Part shown: piece after piece, positions 40,954-49,723 of the stretch
Layout: every line of letters begins with the position of its first letter
Numbering within the stretch: the first letter of the stretch is position 1
Assembly (NCBI GenBank): GCA_036373915.1
Contig: DASUUU010000159.1
Coordinates: 1-64,000 of the forward strand
Length of the DNA: 64,000 nucleotides
Source: JASLBX01 sp036373915
GTDB taxonomy: Bacteria > Actinomycetota > Actinomycetes > Jiangellales > Jiangellaceae
Direction: 5' to 3'
Notes under the pieces: model-generated
What the model was told of the DNA's origin: nothing
Database searches by the model: none
Seen by the model: only the letters and a program-made list of their open reading frames with translations
Position numbers and translations under genes: made by a program

Positions 40954-42351
40954 ATGACCATCGTGCAGAACGTCGTGAGAACCGAGCCGAGCGTGCTCCA
41001 CGTCGACCTCGACGCGTTCTTCGCGGCGGTGGAACAGCGCGACAAGCCGTCCCTGCGCGGGCGGCCGGTGATCGTCGGCGGTCTCGGTCCACGGGGTGTG
41101 GTCTCGACGGCCTCGTACGAGGCGCGCAGGTACGGCGTGCGGTCGGCGATGTCGATGGCCGAAGCTCGTTCACGCTGCCCGCACGCCGCGTTCCTGGCTG
41201 GACGCTTTCGCGCCTACCGGGCGGCGAGCGAGACTGTGATGGCCGCGCTCCGGGAGCTCTCGCCCGTGATCGAGCCGCTGTCCCTGGACGAAGCCTTCGT
41301 CGACCTGGCCGCCGGACCCAGCCACGAGCTGACCTCGGCGGGTGTGCGCGCGCTCGGCGGACGGCTCCGCACGGCGATACACGAGCGCACCGGGCTCACC
41401 GCGAGCGTCGGCGCCGCAACCTCCAAGCTGCTCGCGAAGATCGCGTCGGAGCAGGCCAAGCCGGACGGCCTGGTCGTGGTCGAGCCTGGTACCGAACTGG
41501 CCGTGCTGCACCCACTGCCGGTCCGCGCCCTCCCCGGGATCGGGCCGGCCACGGGCGAACGGCTCGCCCGTCTCGGCGTGCGGACGATCGGCGACCTGGC
41601 GGCCGTCACGGAAGAGGAGTTGGTCAACCTGCTGGGTGAGGCCCACGGGCGGTCGCTGCACCGGCTGTCCTATGCGCAGGACGACCGCCCGGTCTCGGCG
41701 GAGCGGGAGACCAAGTCGGCGAGCATCGAGGACACCTTCGACCAGGACATCACCGACCGCGCCCTGCTCGTGGCGCTCATCGGCCGGATGGCGACCAGGC
41801 TCACCGGCCGGCTGCGGGCGTCCGGCCAGTCGGGCCGCACCGTGACGCTGAAGGTCCGGCTGCACGATTTCACCACCCTGTCGCGCTCGGCGACCCTTCC
41901 CGGACCGACCGACGACGAACGCGTGGTCCGCCGCGTGGCTGCCCGCCTGCTCGAAGAGATCGACACGACTGGAGGGATCCGCTTGCTCGGAGTCGGCCTC
42001 GCCGGTCTAGCCGACTGGGTGCAGGAGGACCTGTTCACCGATCAGGACGCACTGCTCGGCGGCGACGATGCGCCGATCGAGTCGGCCGCACCGGACGGCG
42101 GCGAGGATCCGGCAGCTTCGGGCACGCCGGACGGTGTCGAGCCGGTGGACCGCGATCCGGCAGAGTTGGTGCACTCCCCCCGGCGCTGGACACCCGGGAT
42201 GGACGTCCGGCACACCGAGTTCGGCCCGGGCTGGGTGTGGGGCGCCGGGCTCGGGAGGGTCACAGTCCGCTTCGAGACGGCCGACACGGGACCCGGACCT
42301 GTTCGCACCTTCGCAGATGACGACCCCGCCCTGTCCGCTGTGCCCGGCTAG
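40954..42351 (+). CDS. dinB: DNA polymerase IV
   Basis: Y-family translesion polymerase of 465 residues. HVDLDAFF (with D18) and SLDEAFVDL (D112, E113) carry the metal-binding acids. The palm, fingers, thumb and little-finger domains run to about residue 355, followed by a longer-than-usual C-terminal extension (about 360-465) with an acidic linker and a small beta-rich domain (RHTEFGPGWVWGAGLGRVTVRFE). The ATG at 40954 is in the N-terminal consensus position. No LexA box is present upstream. Confidence 0.95.
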   Translation: MTIVQNVVRTEPSVLHVDLDAFFAAVEQRDKPSLRGRPVIVGGLGPRGVVSTASYEARRYGVRSAMSMAEARSRCPHAAFLAGRFRAYRAASETVMAALRELSPVIEPLSLDEAFVDLAAGPSHELTSAGVRALGGRLRTAIHERTGLTASVGAATSKLLAKIASEQAKPDGLVVVEPGTELAVLHPLPVRALPGIGPATGERLARLGVRTIGDLAAVTEEELVNLLGEAHGRSLHRLSYAQDDRPVSAERETKSASIEDTFDQDITDRALLVALIGRMATRLTGRLRASGQSGRTVTLKVRLHDFTTLSRSATLPGPTDDERVVRRVAARLLEEIDTTGGIRLLGVGLAGLADWVQEDLFTDQDALLGGDDAPIESAAPDGGEDPAASGTPDGVEPVDRDPAELVHSPRRWTPGMDVRHTEFGPGWVWGAGLGRVTVRFETADTGPGPVRTFADDDPALSAVPG

Positions 42352-42462
42352 GGCTTTCGTCGCCTCGGACCGGGCCGGCACCGCGCCCTGACGATCCCCA
42401 TCGACCGGTCCCGGGCACAGTTGTTTAGTCAGCTCTCAGAAAGGCCAGGCACACTGAACAGC

Positions 42463-43146
42463 ATGCAGGTGCTGGTCGTCGACGACGATCCGGCGGTGCG
42501 CGAGTCGCTCCGCCGTTCGCTGACGTTCAACGGCTACGACGTTGGGCTGGCCGCAGACGGCGAGCAGGCGCTTCGATCGATCGCGGCCCGGCGCCCCGAC
42601 GTGGTCGTCCTCGACGTGATGATGCCCAACCTCGACGGGCTGGCCACCTGCCGGGCGTTGCGTGCGGCCGGCGACGATGTGCCGGTGCTCATGCTGACGG
42701 CCCGCGACGACGTGTCCGATCGGGTGGCCGGCCTGGACGCCGGGGCGGACGACTACCTCCCCAAGCCGTTCGCGCTCGAAGAACTGCTGGCCCGGCTGCG
42801 CGCGCTGCTGCGCCGGACCGCCACGAGCGGGCCTGCGGCCAATACTCTGCAACTGGCCGACCTCTCCCTTGACCCGGCAACGCGAGAGGTCTACCGCGGC
42901 GACCGGCGGGTGCGGCTCACCCGCACCGAGTTCAACCTGCTCGAGCTACTGCTAAGGCATCCCCGGCAGGTGCTCACCCGCGAACGCATCCTCGAAGAGG
43001 TCTGGGGGTACGACTTCCCCACGACGGCCAACTCGCTCGAGGTGTACGTCGGATACCTGCGGCGCAAGACCGAAGCAGAGGGCGAGCCGCGCCTCATCCA
43101 CACGGTGCGAGGCGTCGGCTACGTTGCCAGAGAGACGCCACCGTGA
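42463..43146 (+). CDS. mprA: OmpR-family response regulator
   Basis: A 227-residue regulator. The receiver domain has the phosphoacceptor D51 (VLDVMMP), acidic pocket DDDP, T79 and K101; the C-terminal winged helix starts near 130 (LTRTEFNLLELLL). It is followed by a coupled kinase and an HtrA-type protease, the mprA-mprB-pepD order known from mycobacteria. A CACACT seven bases before the ATG suggests leaderless expression, and TCAGCTCTCAG at 42429-42439 may be an autoregulatory site. Confidence 0.93.
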   Translation: MQVLVVDDDPAVRESLRRSLTFNGYDVGLAADGEQALRSIAARRPDVVVLDVMMPNLDGLATCRALRAAGDDVPVLMLTARDDVSDRVAGLDAGADDYLPKPFALEELLARLRALLRRTATSGPAANTLQLADLSLDPATREVYRGDRRVRLTRTEFNLLELLLRHPRQVLTRERILEEVWGYDFPTTANSLEVYVGYLRRKTEAEGEPRLIHTVRGVGYVARETPP

Positions 43147-44555
43147 GCAAGCTGAGGGAGTTGCTCGACCGGGCTCCCGTTGCGCGCGTCCGCGAAAGTG
43201 TCCGGCGGATGCCGCTGCGCCGCCGGATCGGCGTGCTCGCCGCGCTGGGCGTGGGCCTCGCCGTTCTGATCACCGCGATGGCCGCGTACTGGACGGTCCG
43301 GGTGCAGCTGACCCAGAGCGTGGACGAGGACCTGCTCGCGCGTGCATACGCGGCCGTTCCCGGGCCCCTGGGCAACCCCTCCGAGCTCGATCGGCTCACG
43401 CCAGACCCGTTCATCGCGGCAGGTCTGCGTGTGGCGCTCGTGCGTTCCGATGGGGTCACGACCTTCCCTCGCGGCCACGCGCCGCCACTGGGCGAACACG
43501 AGCTCGCGGTCGCACAGGGCAGCTCCGAGCAGAGCGTCCGGACGACGCTGCTGGAGGGCGAGTCCTTCCGCGTCGTGGCGGTTCCGGCCGCATCGGACTT
43601 CGCGCTGGTGCTGGCCCAGTCCACCGCAACCGTGGACCGTGTTCTCGACCAACTCGGGCTGGTATCGGTGATTGCGGGCGGGGTCGGCATCGGCCTGGCG
43701 TCCTGGGCGGGAGCGTCGATCGCCAGGGCCGGCCTGCGACCGGTGGAACGTCTCACCGCGGTGGCCGAGCACGTGGCCGCGACAGGTGAGCTCGACCCGA
43801 TCGAAGTTCGGGGCGACGACGAGATCGCACGTCTCACCCACGCCTTCAACGCCATGTTGTCCGCGCTGGACGAGGCCCGCACCCGCCAACGCCGGCTGGT
43901 GGCCGACGCCGGTCACGAACTGCGAACCCCGTTGACCAGCCTGCGGACGAATCTCGACCTGCTGGCCCAGAGCGACCGCGAGGGCGGGCTGGACGGCGCC
44001 GAGCGCGCGGAGCTCATCGACGACGTCAGCGCGCAGATCACCGAACTGTCCACGCTCGTGACGGACCTGATGGAGCTGTCCCGCGAGGATGCGCCGCAAA
44101 CCGACCTCCAGAGCATCGATCTAGCCGACGTCGTGGGAGATGCGCTGAGCCGGGTCCGCCGCCGCGCGCCGCACATCACGTTCTCCGCGGACCTGCGGCC
44201 CTGGCTCCTCGAGGGCGATGCCCAGCTGCTTGGCCGGGCGGCCACGAACCTGTTGGACAACGCGGCCAAGTGGAGCCCACCCGGAGGCACCGTCTGGGTC
44301 TCACTGCGAGACGGTGTGCTCGAGGTCGACGACGAGGGTCCGGGCATCGCCGAGGACGACATGCCACACGTCTTCGAGCGCTTCTACCGCTCCAGCGAGG
44401 CCCGCGGCCGCCCGGGATCCGGCCTCGGCCTGGCCATCGTGCGGACCGCCGCCCAGCGCCACGGCGGGCAGGTGACCGCGAGCCGTGCACCGACCGGCGG
44501 GGCACGGCTGACAATGAGCCTGCCCGGCCACAATTCTTCGTCAGCTCTAGTGTGA
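43143..44555 (+). CDS. mprB: sensor histidine kinase
   Basis: A 470-residue membrane kinase. TM1 at about 30-50, an extracellular domain (50-170), TM2 at about 172-196, a HAMP domain, then the His kinase domain with the phosphorylated H258 (AGHELRTPLTSL) and the ATPase domain (NLLDNAAKWSPPGG, DEGPGI, GSGLGLAIV). The GTG overlaps the mprA stop (GTGA). In mycobacteria MprB is kept off by the chaperone DnaK and senses envelope stress; the same is presumed here. Confidence 0.93.
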   Translation: MSKLRELLDRAPVARVRESVRRMPLRRRIGVLAALGVGLAVLITAMAAYWTVRVQLTQSVDEDLLARAYAAVPGPLGNPSELDRLTPDPFIAAGLRVALVRSDGVTTFPRGHAPPLGEHELAVAQGSSEQSVRTTLLEGESFRVVAVPAASDFALVLAQSTATVDRVLDQLGLVSVIAGGVGIGLASWAGASIARAGLRPVERLTAVAEHVAATGELDPIEVRGDDEIARLTHAFNAMLSALDEARTRQRRLVADAGHELRTPLTSLRTNLDLLAQSDREGGLDGAERAELIDDVSAQITELSTLVTDLMELSREDAPQTDLQSIDLADVVGDALSRVRRRAPHITFSADLRPWLLEGDAQLLGRAATNLLDNAAKWSPPGGTVWVSLRDGVLEVDDEGPGIAEDDMPHVFERFYRSSEARGRPGSGLGLAIVRTAAQRHGGQVTASRAPTGGARLTMSLPGHNSSSALV

Positions 44556-44573
44556 ATCTCAGTTCAATCTCAG
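44541..44573 (+). promoter_or_regulatory. candidate MprA box upstream of pepD
   Basis: AATCTCAG occurs twice as a direct repeat at 44555-44562 and 44566-44573, eleven bases apart. MprA is known to bind loosely conserved eight-base direct repeats near pepD and mprA in mycobacteria. TCAGCTCT (44541-44548), just before, also occurs upstream of mprA at 42429-42436. It lies 24-56 bases before the pepD start. Confidence 0.55.
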
Positions 44574-44596
44574 CCTCACCGGGCACGGTGGAACAT

Positions 44597-45997
44597 ATGG
44601 ACCAGACGACACGCGACACCTCCCACGCCGACACCACGCCCGGCACCGGCTGGTCGACCGCCCCGGAGTCGGGCACTGATCTGCCGCGGCGGGACCCATG
44701 GGCCACGCGCCCGGCCGACGCCGGACCACGGACCGGAGATGCAGCGGGTGAGCTGGCCGCACCACTTGGTGCAGCCGGGGCACCGGCCACCGGTAATCCG
44801 GGCATCGGTACTCCGCCATCCGAACCGGCGGATGACACTCGGACGGGGACGCGCGCAGAGCCGGGCACCGGCTTCGGCGCTCCGCCTCCGGTGTCCCGCG
44901 CCGACGAAACCCCCGGGCCACCGGCGCGCCGTGGTACAGCGCTACTGGTGGCGCTGGCGCTCGGAGCGGGTGCGCTGGCCGGCGCGGGTGGAGCTGCGGC
45001 GTACGACGCCCTGACCGACGATGCTCCCGCTAGCACGCCGAGCAGCAGCCTGGACGAGGGCGACGATGCACCCGCCGATCAGACCACCGCGCCGAGCCTG
45101 GACAGCGTCGAGGCGGTGGCGGACCAGGTCCTGCCGAGTGTCGTGTCGATAAGCGTCGGCCCCGGCGGCGGAAGTGGCGTGATCATCTCATCGGACGGCC
45201 AGATCCTGACGAACAATCACGTCGTCGAGGCAGCCCGAGGCGGCCAGATGGTGGTGACGTTCCAGGACGGCTCGACAGCGACCGCCGAGGTGGTCGGCAC
45301 CGATGCGCTCACCGACCTGGCGGTCATCCAGGCCGACGGGGTGTCCGACCTGCAGGCGGCTGAGCTGGGCCGCTCAGCGGATCTGCAGGTCGGTGAGCAG
45401 GTCGTCGCCATCGGCTCGCCACTCGGCCTGGACGGAACCGTGACGACCGGCATCGTGTCGGCCGTCAACCGGCCCGTGACAGCGGGCGACCAGGCCGCCG
45501 GCGGCGTACTCACGGTCTTCGATGCGATCCAGACCGATGCTCCGATCAACCCTGGCAACTCGGGTGGGCCACTGGTCAACATGTCGGGCCAGGTGGTCGG
45601 GATCAACAGCGCCATCGCCTCGACCAGCGTCAGCGCCGGATCGATCGGACTCGGCTTCGCGATTCCCATCGATCAGGCCACACCCATCGCCGAGGAGCTC
45701 ATCGACACCGGCCGGGCCACTCACGCCCAGATCGGCATCGGAGTGGACAACGCCACGGGCGAGGTGCGCGGTGCCATCGTCCGCGACGTCCGCGCAGGCA
45801 GCGCCGCCGAGCAGGCCGGCTTGGAGAACGGCGACATCGTCACGCACATCGACGATCGTCTCGTCAGTGACGCCGCGTCGCTTATCGCGGCCGTCCGCTC
45901 CTACCGACCGGGCGACGACGTCGAGCTGACCGTGGTCCGCGACGGCGAGACTGTCACCGTGCCGGTCGCCCTCGGCAGCGACGCCTCGACAACCTAG
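44597..45997 (+). CDS. pepD: HtrA/DegP-like serine protease
   Basis: A 466-residue protease. Residues 1-110 are a Pro/Ala/Gly-rich disordered cytoplasmic segment, TM at 113-136, then the trypsin-like domain with triad H208, D240 and S322 (NPGNSGGPL), and a PDZ domain from about 365. The cleavable or anchored periplasmic protease cleans up misfolded envelope proteins and in mycobacteria is controlled by MprAB. The start is fixed by a short gap after mprB and fits the length of known PepD. Confidence 0.94.
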   Translation: MDQTTRDTSHADTTPGTGWSTAPESGTDLPRRDPWATRPADAGPRTGDAAGELAAPLGAAGAPATGNPGIGTPPSEPADDTRTGTRAEPGTGFGAPPPVSRADETPGPPARRGTALLVALALGAGALAGAGGAAAYDALTDDAPASTPSSSLDEGDDAPADQTTAPSLDSVEAVADQVLPSVVSISVGPGGGSGVIISSDGQILTNNHVVEAARGGQMVVTFQDGSTATAEVVGTDALTDLAVIQADGVSDLQAAELGRSADLQVGEQVVAIGSPLGLDGTVTTGIVSAVNRPVTAGDQAAGGVLTVFDAIQTDAPINPGNSGGPLVNMSGQVVGINSAIASTSVSAGSIGLGFAIPIDQATPIAEELIDTGRATHAQIGIGVDNATGEVRGAIVRDVRAGSAAEQAGLENGDIVTHIDDRLVSDAASLIAAVRSYRPGDDVELTVVRDGETVTVPVALGSDASTT

Positions 45998-46021
45998 CCC
46001 CTTCCGTTCCCCCTCCCACAA

Positions 46022-46067
46022 GATCACGGGCGGTCCAGGTGGCTCCGGCGCCGGACCGCCCGTGATC
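46022..46067 (+). terminator. terminator after pepD
   Basis: GATCACGGGCGGTCC (46022-46036) pairs perfectly with 46053-46067, a 15-base-pair stem with a 16-base loop, about 25 bases past the pepD stop. Confidence 0.85.
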
Positions 46068-46119
46068 GGCTGCCGGGTCACGGCCGGCTGATGTCGGTGG
46101 GAGACGGCAGACTGGTCCT

Positions 46120-47664
46120 GTGCTGCTCAAGGACGTCGCCGAGACCTCAGCCGCCGTCGCCGCCATCTCCGGCCGGCGGACCAAGCTCGCCCTGCTCGGC
46201 GAGTGTCTGCGGCGAGCCGAGCCGGGCGATGTGCAGGTGGTGGTGAAGTACCTGTCCGGCGAGTTGAGGCAGCGGCGCACGGGGCTCGGCTACGCCGCGT
46301 TACGCGACGTTCCGGCCCCGGCCACTGCGGCAACACTCACCGTCGCCGAGGTCGACGCCGAGTTCGCCGAACTGACGGGCTTGTCCGGCAAGGGCTCGGC
46401 CACCGCGCGCCGCGAGCGCTTCGCCGCCCTGATGGGCCGGGCCACCCCCGACGAGCAGCGGCTGCTCGCCGGGCTCGTCAGTGGCGAACTCCGGCAGGGT
46501 GCGCTCGATGGAGTGCTCACCGAAGCGGTCGCCCAGGCCGCCGGCGTTCCCGGCACCGACCTGCGGCGCGCCATCACCGTCGCCGGCGCACTCACGCCGG
46601 TGGCGGAGGCTGTCCTCGCCGAAGGCCCCGATGCGCTGAGCCGCTTCCGGCTCGCCGTCGGCACGCCGCTGCGTCCGATGCTCGCACAGAGCGCACCGAC
46701 CGTCGCCGACGCCCTCACCCGTACGGGCCGGGCCGCCGTGGAGTGGAAGCTCGACGGGTTCCGGGTCCAGGTGCACCGCAAGGGCCAGGAGGTAAGGATC
46801 TTCACCCGCACGCTCGATGACGTCACACCGAGGGTCCCTGAACTCGTCGAGGCCGCCCTCGAGTTGCCGGCCGAAGCCGTCGTGCTGGACGGCGAGGCGG
46901 TCGCACTCGGCGCGCAGGGGCGGCCCCTGGCTTTCCAGCACACCGCGTCCCGATTCGGTCGAAAGCTCGATGTCGGCCGCGCTCGAGAGCAGACCCCGCT
47001 CACCCTGTACCTGTTCGACTGCCTTCATCTCGACGGAGAGGACCTGGTCGGCGCACCCGGCGAGGAGCGCTTCACCGCTCTCGAACGCGCCGTGCCGGCG
47101 AAACACCGAGTCCCGCGCGTCGTCACCGACGACCCCGAGACGGCGCAGCGGTTCTTCGACGACACGATCGCTCATGGCCATGAAGGGGTGCTGGTGAAGG
47201 CCCTCGACGCGTCGTACGAAGCGGGTCGGCGGGGCGCGGCCTGGGTGAAGGTCAAGCCGCGGCACACGCTTGATCTTGTGGTGCTCGCAGCCGAGTGGGG
47301 CCACGGGCGCCGCAAGGGCTGGCTCTCCAACCTCCACCTCGGAGCCCGCGATCCGGCCGGACGGTACGGGCCCGCCGGCGGCTTCGTCATGCTCGGCAAG
47401 ACGTTCAAAGGCCTCACCGACGAGATGCTGAGGTGGCAGACCGAGCGCCTGCTCGCCCTCGCCGATGGGCCCACCGACGGCTGGGTGGTTCATGTCCGCC
47501 CGGAGCTTGTCGTCGAGATCGCGTTCGACGGCGTCCAGCACTCACCCCGGTACCCGGCTGGAATGGCGCTTCGGTTCGCGCGCGTGCTCCATCACCGTCC
47601 GGACAAGCCGGCCGACCAGGCCGATACCGTCGACCAGGTTCGTGCCATCCACCAGCCCGGGTGA
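46120..47664 (+). CDS. ligB: ATP-dependent DNA ligase, LigB type
   Basis: A 514-residue enzyme, close to M. tuberculosis LigB. The adenylated lysine is K210 in EWKLDGFRVQVH. An N-terminal domain (1-190) precedes the adenylation domain and the C-terminal OB fold (about 395-500). It probably acts in repair, as the essential NAD ligase LigA is elsewhere. The GTG at 46120 has CAGACT six bases before it. Confidence 0.93.
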   Translation: MLLKDVAETSAAVAAISGRRTKLALLGECLRRAEPGDVQVVVKYLSGELRQRRTGLGYAALRDVPAPATAATLTVAEVDAEFAELTGLSGKGSATARRERFAALMGRATPDEQRLLAGLVSGELRQGALDGVLTEAVAQAAGVPGTDLRRAITVAGALTPVAEAVLAEGPDALSRFRLAVGTPLRPMLAQSAPTVADALTRTGRAAVEWKLDGFRVQVHRKGQEVRIFTRTLDDVTPRVPELVEAALELPAEAVVLDGEAVALGAQGRPLAFQHTASRFGRKLDVGRAREQTPLTLYLFDCLHLDGEDLVGAPGEERFTALERAVPAKHRVPRVVTDDPETAQRFFDDTIAHGHEGVLVKALDASYEAGRRGAAWVKVKPRHTLDLVVLAAEWGHGRRKGWLSNLHLGARDPAGRYGPAGGFVMLGKTFKGLTDEMLRWQTERLLALADGPTDGWVVHVRPELVVEIAFDGVQHSPRYPAGMALRFARVLHHRPDKPADQADTVDQVRAIHQPG

Positions 47665-47706
47665 CCGCACCGGTCGGTCGGGTCGGTGGCATTGGCCTCT
47701 CGACCC

Positions 47707-48480
47707 CTAGCCTCGCCCGGCGCCCAGCCGGTTGGCCAGGCTGGACAGCTCCTCGACGAGTACCTGCAATCCGGTGTGGTCCGACGATTGCTGCACCAGA
47801 ACCGCGGCCTCCCACATCGCCAGGTGGAGTGCCTGCCGGGTCTTCGGATCCCGCTGCGGCCGGTTGGAGAGGTGGACGTCGACCTGCGTGGCCGCCTCGA
47901 CCACCTGGCTCCAGGCCGGTGGTGCCGCCGGCCGAGCCTTGCCCATGGCGATCCTGCGGACTTGATCGACCTTCGACAGGACCTCGCGACGGTGGACCTT
48001 GAAGCGGTAGTGCGTGATCGCGGTCCCGAGCACCAGGCCGGCCACCAGGCCGATCACCGCCGCGACCAGGACCAGCACCACGCCGATGCCTAGCAGTGCC
48101 GCCACCCCTGCCGCCACCACCGCGCCGGCGATCGCTCCGATCACCGCGCCCCGAAGATGATGCTCGCGCAACCCGAAGCCGAGTACGCGCCGAACGGGCG
48201 GCCTATCGCGTAGGGCGTGCAGGATCTCGGTCCGCATCGCGCGATCTGTCAGCTCGGGGTTGAAGACAGCTACCGAGTCGACCGCCGCCTGACCGGTAGC
48301 ACCGGCATGACCCGGCCTGCCGGACGTGAACTTGATCGCGCCCCAGTCGCGGGCTTCCACCACGTTCGGCAACCACGAGCCTCGCTGCGAGTTCAGCGCG
48401 TCCATCGCACGCTGCTCTGCTTCCCATGCCTGCGCCCATTCGCGTTCGGAATGAGCTGTCAATGGGTGGGGACGGCTCAT
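47707..48480 (-). CDS. conserved hypothetical membrane protein
   Basis: A 257-residue protein with two close hydrophobic spans (about 112-150: GAVIGAIAGAVVAAGVAALLG and VLVLVAAVIGLVAGLVLG) that form a hairpin, flanked by helical cytoplasmic segments. The C-terminal 80 residues are amphipathic. No family was recognised. The ATG at 48480 has TGGAGAG nearby and is preferred to a TTG at 48498. It is divergent from SURF1. Confidence 0.65.
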   Translation of the reverse strand: MSRPHPLTAHSEREWAQAWEAEQRAMDALNSQRGSWLPNVVEARDWGAIKFTSGRPGHAGATGQAAVDSVAVFNPELTDRAMRTEILHALRDRPPVRRVLGFGLREHHLRGAVIGAIAGAVVAAGVAALLGIGVVLVLVAAVIGLVAGLVLGTAITHYRFKVHRREVLSKVDQVRRIAMGKARPAAPPAWSQVVEAATQVDVHLSNRPQRDPKTRQALHLAMWEAAVLVQQSSDHTGLQVLVEELSSLANRLGAGRG

Positions 48481-48624
48481 CGCAATTTCGCTCTCCAAAG
48501 ATCAAATCGGACGTTGCGGCCCCGCCAGGCATCACCTGCCCGCACGCCGGATCAAACCTATTGCATGCCGGCTCGTACCGACAGTGCGAGTCCCGCGAAA
48601 ATGCCGCGCGGGTAGCCTCGGAAG

Positions 48625-49419
48625 GTGCTCAGGTTCCTGCTCGCGCCGCGGTTGCTGGCCCTCCACCTCGCCGCCGTCGTGATCGCCTCCGGCTTCGCCG
48701 CGCTCGGTTGGTGGCAACTCGGGGTGTACCAGGAGAGCCAGGCCCGGCAGGCAGAACGCGATCAATCCCCGGTTCCCGTGGAAACGGTCGCCACGGCCGG
48801 GCAGTCGCTGGGGGACGCCGCCGACAGAGCCGTCACGGCCGACGGAGTGTACGACGATGAACTAGTAGTGCCGGCCAGGGTCCGCGACGGCGTCCTCGGA
48901 GCTTACGCGCTCGCGGTGCTGGACACCGGCGACGGCAACCTTGTGGTCCTGCGCGGATGGGAGCACGACGCCGGTGACATCACCCAGGCGCCTTCCGGTG
49001 ACGTGGCGGTGACCGGCCATCTCCTCGCAGCCGAGGTTCCTCAACAGGCCACCGGCCCGGATCCCGCGCCGGCCGGGCAGGTCAGGTACGTCGCAGCGGA
49101 CGCGGTCGCCGAGGCGACGGGACGTGAACCGGACGAGTTCTTCGACGGCTACCTGCTCGTTTCGAGCGAGTCGCCAGAGCCGGCCGACCCACCGGAGCGC
49201 CTCGACGCGTCGACGGTGTCTCCTATCCGCGACGTGAGCCCGTGGCAGAACCTGTCGTACTGGGCGCAGTGGTGGGTGTTCGCGGGGGCAGTGGTCGTGT
49301 TCTGGTTCTCGTTCGTGCGGGCAGCGGTCAAGAAGCGGCACTCGCCACCAGATCCGGACGTTCTGCCCGAACCCGAGCCACCACCTTCCGTTCGGCAACG
49401 AACGACATCAGCGGGATAG
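48625..49419 (+). CDS. SURF1 family cytochrome oxidase assembly protein
   Basis: A 264-residue membrane protein for assembly of an aa3-type oxidase. It has the typical two-TM layout, TM1 at 13-33 (with LGWWQLGVYQ, the SURF1 N-terminal motif) and TM2 near 214-235 (YWAQWWVFAGAVVVFWFSF) around a periplasmic domain. The tail is Pro-rich. TAGCCT six bases before the GTG suggests a leaderless message. Its last 92 bases overlap the convergent DUF3817 gene. Confidence 0.9.
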   Translation: MLRFLLAPRLLALHLAAVVIASGFAALGWWQLGVYQESQARQAERDQSPVPVETVATAGQSLGDAADRAVTADGVYDDELVVPARVRDGVLGAYALAVLDTGDGNLVVLRGWEHDAGDITQAPSGDVAVTGHLLAAEVPQQATGPDPAPAGQVRYVAADAVAEATGREPDEFFDGYLLVSSESPEPADPPERLDASTVSPIRDVSPWQNLSYWAQWWVFAGAVVVFWFSFVRAAVKKRHSPPDPDVLPEPEPPPSVRQRTTSAG

Positions 49420-49672
49420 TCCCTGCCAGTAGTACGGGCACCAACCGCTGCCACGTCCACCGCAGCCGGATACCCAGGTACATCGTGACCATGAAGTACG
49501 CCATGTACACCCATCCGTGCACGATGGCGACCCATTCGAGCCCGTCCACCCCGAGGCCGTACTTCGCGATCATCTCGACGCAGAGGAGCAGGAGAACGAC
49601 ACCGGTGGTGTACGCAAGTACGCGGTAGGCGGTCAGGATTCGTGGGTTCACCAGGACAGGGTAGAACGTCAC
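49328..49672 (-). CDS. DUF3817 family membrane protein
   Basis: A 114-residue membrane protein with three to four hydrophobic spans (YRVLAYTTGVVLLLLCVEMIA, AIVHGWVYMAYFMVTMYLGI, LVPVLLAGTIPLMSFVAERKV). The HGWVYMAY and FVAERKV patterns are those of DUF3817. Function unknown. It starts with GTG. It overlaps SURF1 by 92 bases on the opposite strand. Confidence 0.85.
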   Translation of the reverse strand: MTFYPVLVNPRILTAYRVLAYTTGVVLLLLCVEMIAKYGLGVDGLEWVAIVHGWVYMAYFMVTMYLGIRLRWTWQRLVPVLLAGTIPLMSFVAERKVVARVRAERPDLVASAAS

Positions 49673-49680
49673 CGATCGGG

Positions 49681-49723
49681 CCGAGCAGTGAGCAGTGCGC
49701 CGCGCCTACGACTCACTGCTCGG
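49681..49723 (-). terminator. hairpin at the PAC2 3' end
   Basis: CCGAGCAGTGAG (49681-49692) and its exact complement (49712-49723) form a 12-base-pair stem with a 19-base loop. It covers the PAC2 stop codon and precedes the DUF3817 gene on the same strand, so it may terminate or reduce read-through. Confidence 0.7.
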
